Assembly: GCA_031256755.1 (NCBI GenBank)
Contig: JAIRPZ010000011.1
Span: 1 to 23,451 of the forward strand
Length of the DNA stretch: 23,451 bases
Origin: Planctomycetaceae bacterium
GTDB lineage: Bacteria > Planctomycetota > Planctomycetia > Pirellulales > Thermoguttaceae
Reading direction: 5' to 3'
A program made the translations under genes and the position numbers. Below the pieces are notes generated by a model. That model ran no database searches. It saw only the letters and a list, made by a program, of their open reading frames with translations, and was not told the DNA's origin. Of the stretch, positions 22,302 to 23,451 are shown piece after piece. Numbering within the stretch: position 1 is the stretch's first letter; every line of letters begins with the position of its first letter.

Positions 22302-22368
22302 AGCCGTCAAACGCAAGGGGAGGATGTATGCCTCCGGTAGCAAAGTTGCTGTCAATTATGATAGAATA

Positions 22369-22391
22369 ACCTCTCATAAAAAAGGAGAGGT
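22369..22391 (+). promoter_or_regulatory. Hairpin overlapping the ribosome binding site of the SPPY methyltransferase
   Basis: ACCTCTC (22369-22375) and GAGAGGT (22385-22391) are perfect 7-bp inverted arms with a 9-nt A-rich loop. The right arm contains the Shine-Dalgarno sequence GGAGAGG that serves the ATG at 22400, so folding would hide it. It may alternatively bind a regulator as DNA. Confidence 0.5.
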
Positions 22392-22399
22392 ATTTTCTT

Positions 22400-23368
22400 A
22401 TGCCCTTTTCAAACGTTTTATTTGAACCGAATCAAAAGAAATGTTCAGACGGCTTTTCGTCCGAGGCGGAGGTTGTGTTTGCCCATGGTCATTCGTTTGA
22501 TATATTACAAAAATGCCCTGACGGTTTCGCAAAACTGATCGTGACTTCGCCGCCTTACAATATCGGTAAAGAATATGAAACGCAAACAAACCTCGAAAAA
22601 TATCTGAATGAACTGGAGCCGTTACTCTCACAACTCGTCAGAGTATTGGCAGCGGACGGTTCACTCTGCTGGCAAGTCGGTAATTATGTTGAAAATAAAG
22701 AGGTCTTTCCGCTTGATGTCTATTTCTATCCGATTTTTAAGAAATTGGGTTTGAAACTGCGGAACCGGATCGTGTGGACATTTGAACATGGCTTGCATTG
22801 TTCCGTCCGTTTCTCCGGTCGGTATGAAACGCTGCTCTGGTTCACCAAAGGCGAACAGTATACATTCAATCTTGATGCCGTCCGGGTGCCGTCAAAATAT
22901 CCCGGCAAAACACATTTCAAACCGGGACCGAAATACGGTCAGCCGTCCGGTAATCCGCTTGGAAAAAATCCGGGCGATGTTTGGAAATTATTGCTGCAAG
23001 AATGGGAAACCGGTTTGTGGAACATTCCGAATGTCAAAGCCAATCATCCCGAAAAAACACTGCATCCTTGTCAATTTCCGATAGAATTAGCGGAACGCTG
23101 TATTTTGGCATTGACGAACCCCGGCGACTGGGTACTTGATCCGTTCAGCGGTGTCGGTTCGGCAATGCTCGCAGCCGTCAAACATGACCGGCGGACAATG
23201 GGGTGTGAACGTGAAATAAAATATATTGAGGAAGCGAAGCAGCGAATGAATCTGCTTTTTTCGGGACACCTGCCGTATCGGCCGTTAGGCAAACCGGTTC
23301 ATCAGCCGACTGGTCGGGAAAAAGTGTCGCAGATTCCGAAAACGTGGTTAAAGGAGTCCGTCCAATGA
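22400..23368 (+). CDS. Beta-class DNA methyltransferase with SPPY motif (likely N4-cytosine)
   Basis: A 322-residue DNA amino-methyltransferase. Motif IV is VTSPPYNIGKEYE (48-60) and motif I is DPFSGVGSAMLAAVKHDRR (247-265), followed by GCEREIKYIEEAKQRM. The order IV then I makes it beta group; SPPY is typical of N4-cytosine methyltransferases, although some N6-adenine enzymes share it. The middle contains HGLHCSVRFSGRYETLLWFTKG and GQPSGNPLGKNPGDVW, then NVKANHPEKTLHPCQFP, a block common in type II modification enzymes. The ATG has a strong GGAGAGG ribosome binding site, which lies in a hairpin. Its TGA overlaps the ATG of the next gene (ATGA at 23365-23368), which runs out of the window. 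Together this is the form of a type II restriction-modification operon. The DNA target is not known. Confidence 0.92.
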   Translation: MPFSNVLFEPNQKKCSDGFSSEAEVVFAHGHSFDILQKCPDGFAKLIVTSPPYNIGKEYETQTNLEKYLNELEPLLSQLVRVLAADGSLCWQVGNYVENKEVFPLDVYFYPIFKKLGLKLRNRIVWTFEHGLHCSVRFSGRYETLLWFTKGEQYTFNLDAVRVPSKYPGKTHFKPGPKYGQPSGNPLGKNPGDVWKLLLQEWETGLWNIPNVKANHPEKTLHPCQFPIELAERCILALTNPGDWVLDPFSGVGSAMLAAVKHDRRTMGCEREIKYIEEAKQRMNLLFSGHLPYRPLGKPVHQPTGREKVSQIPKTWLKESVQ

Positions 23369-23451
23369 TGATTGCCGGAGAATACTCGTTTAACAGCGCG
23401 GCAAAAACGCCGTTGAAAGAATTTCCGGTACAAAAAAGAGTTGCAAGCATC
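23365..23451 (+). CDS. 5' end of a gene overlapping the methyltransferase, possible restriction endonuclease
   Basis: An open frame starts at ATG 23365 (ATGATGATT...), overlapping the methyltransferase stop by 4 bp, and runs 29 codons to the window edge without a stop. The visible product begins MMIAGEYSFNSAAKTPLKEF. AAGGAG at 23351-23356 is a good ribosome binding site. I do not recognise the protein family from so short a piece. The restriction-enzyme suggestion comes only from its translational coupling to a type II-like DNA methyltransferase. Confidence 0.6.
   Translation, partial: MMIAGEYSFNSAAKTPLKEFPVQKRVASI

Noticed and set aside
22319..22335. GGAGG/CCTCC hairpin after fusA as a terminator.
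   Set aside because: Five-base stem without a following T-run; too weak to call.

Overview
The window most likely comes from a planctomycete, probably a gut or otherwise anaerobic lineage. Supporting signals: a DUF1559 prepilin-like protein (FTLVELLVVIAIIG followed by LLPAIQAAREAARR), a GAP1-N2 type protein of the kind common in Planctomycetes, an EF-G of the mitochondrial-EFG1/spdEFG1 type, a bacterial microcompartment shell protein, and an LpxL-type acyltransferase pointing to a Gram-negative envelope. A flavodoxin plus DUF3793 pair looks like genes shared with gut Firmicutes. No rRNA, tRNA or CRISPR array was seen.

Layout. 1-450: remnant of an IS630-family transposase. 549-2734 (+): a promoter carrying a 9-bp inverted repeat, then a small zinc-ribbon protein, a DPPY DNA methyltransferase overlapping it by ATGA, and an acyltransferase. 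2790-4016 (+): promoter, flavodoxin and DUF3793 protein. 4052-5502 (-): promoter, NrnA-like DHH phosphoesterase, then an orphan BMC-H shell protein. 5631-7046 (-): a DUF1559 gene bounded by copies of a palindromic repeat and interrupted by an 11-C tract. 7125-8385 (-): lysA. 8687-10357 (+): DUF4340 protein. 10375-17118 (-): DUF6263-like lipoprotein, large CcsA-type cytochrome c biogenesis protein, GAP1-N2 protein. 17300-18450 (+): Xaa-Pro peptidase. 18495-19948 (-): HD phosphohydrolase, divergent from fusA (20062-22301, +). 22369-23451 (+): SPPY DNA methyltransferase, then the first 29 codons of an overlapping gene cut by the window edge, possibly a cognate restriction enzyme.

The most unusual part is the DUF1559 locus. 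It has an excellent promoter (TTGACA-17-TATACT) and a strong ribosome binding site, but the start codon is out of frame with the prepilin segment because of 11 consecutive G on the coding strand. With 12 or 9 G the frame is open through a 62-63-residue leader into the pilin-like segment. The leader itself is partly encoded by a copy of a dispersed palindromic repeat, a second copy sits 3 bp past the stop codon, and a third lies upstream of lysA in the same orientation. This is compatible with a phase-variable, repeat-bounded surface protein cassette, although a homopolymer sequencing error would also explain the frame break.

Several genes (nrnA, lysA, pepP) have a -10 box 6-9 bp before the start codon, suggesting leaderless mRNAs. 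Most recognisable promoters have sigma-70-like boxes with 17-bp spacing.
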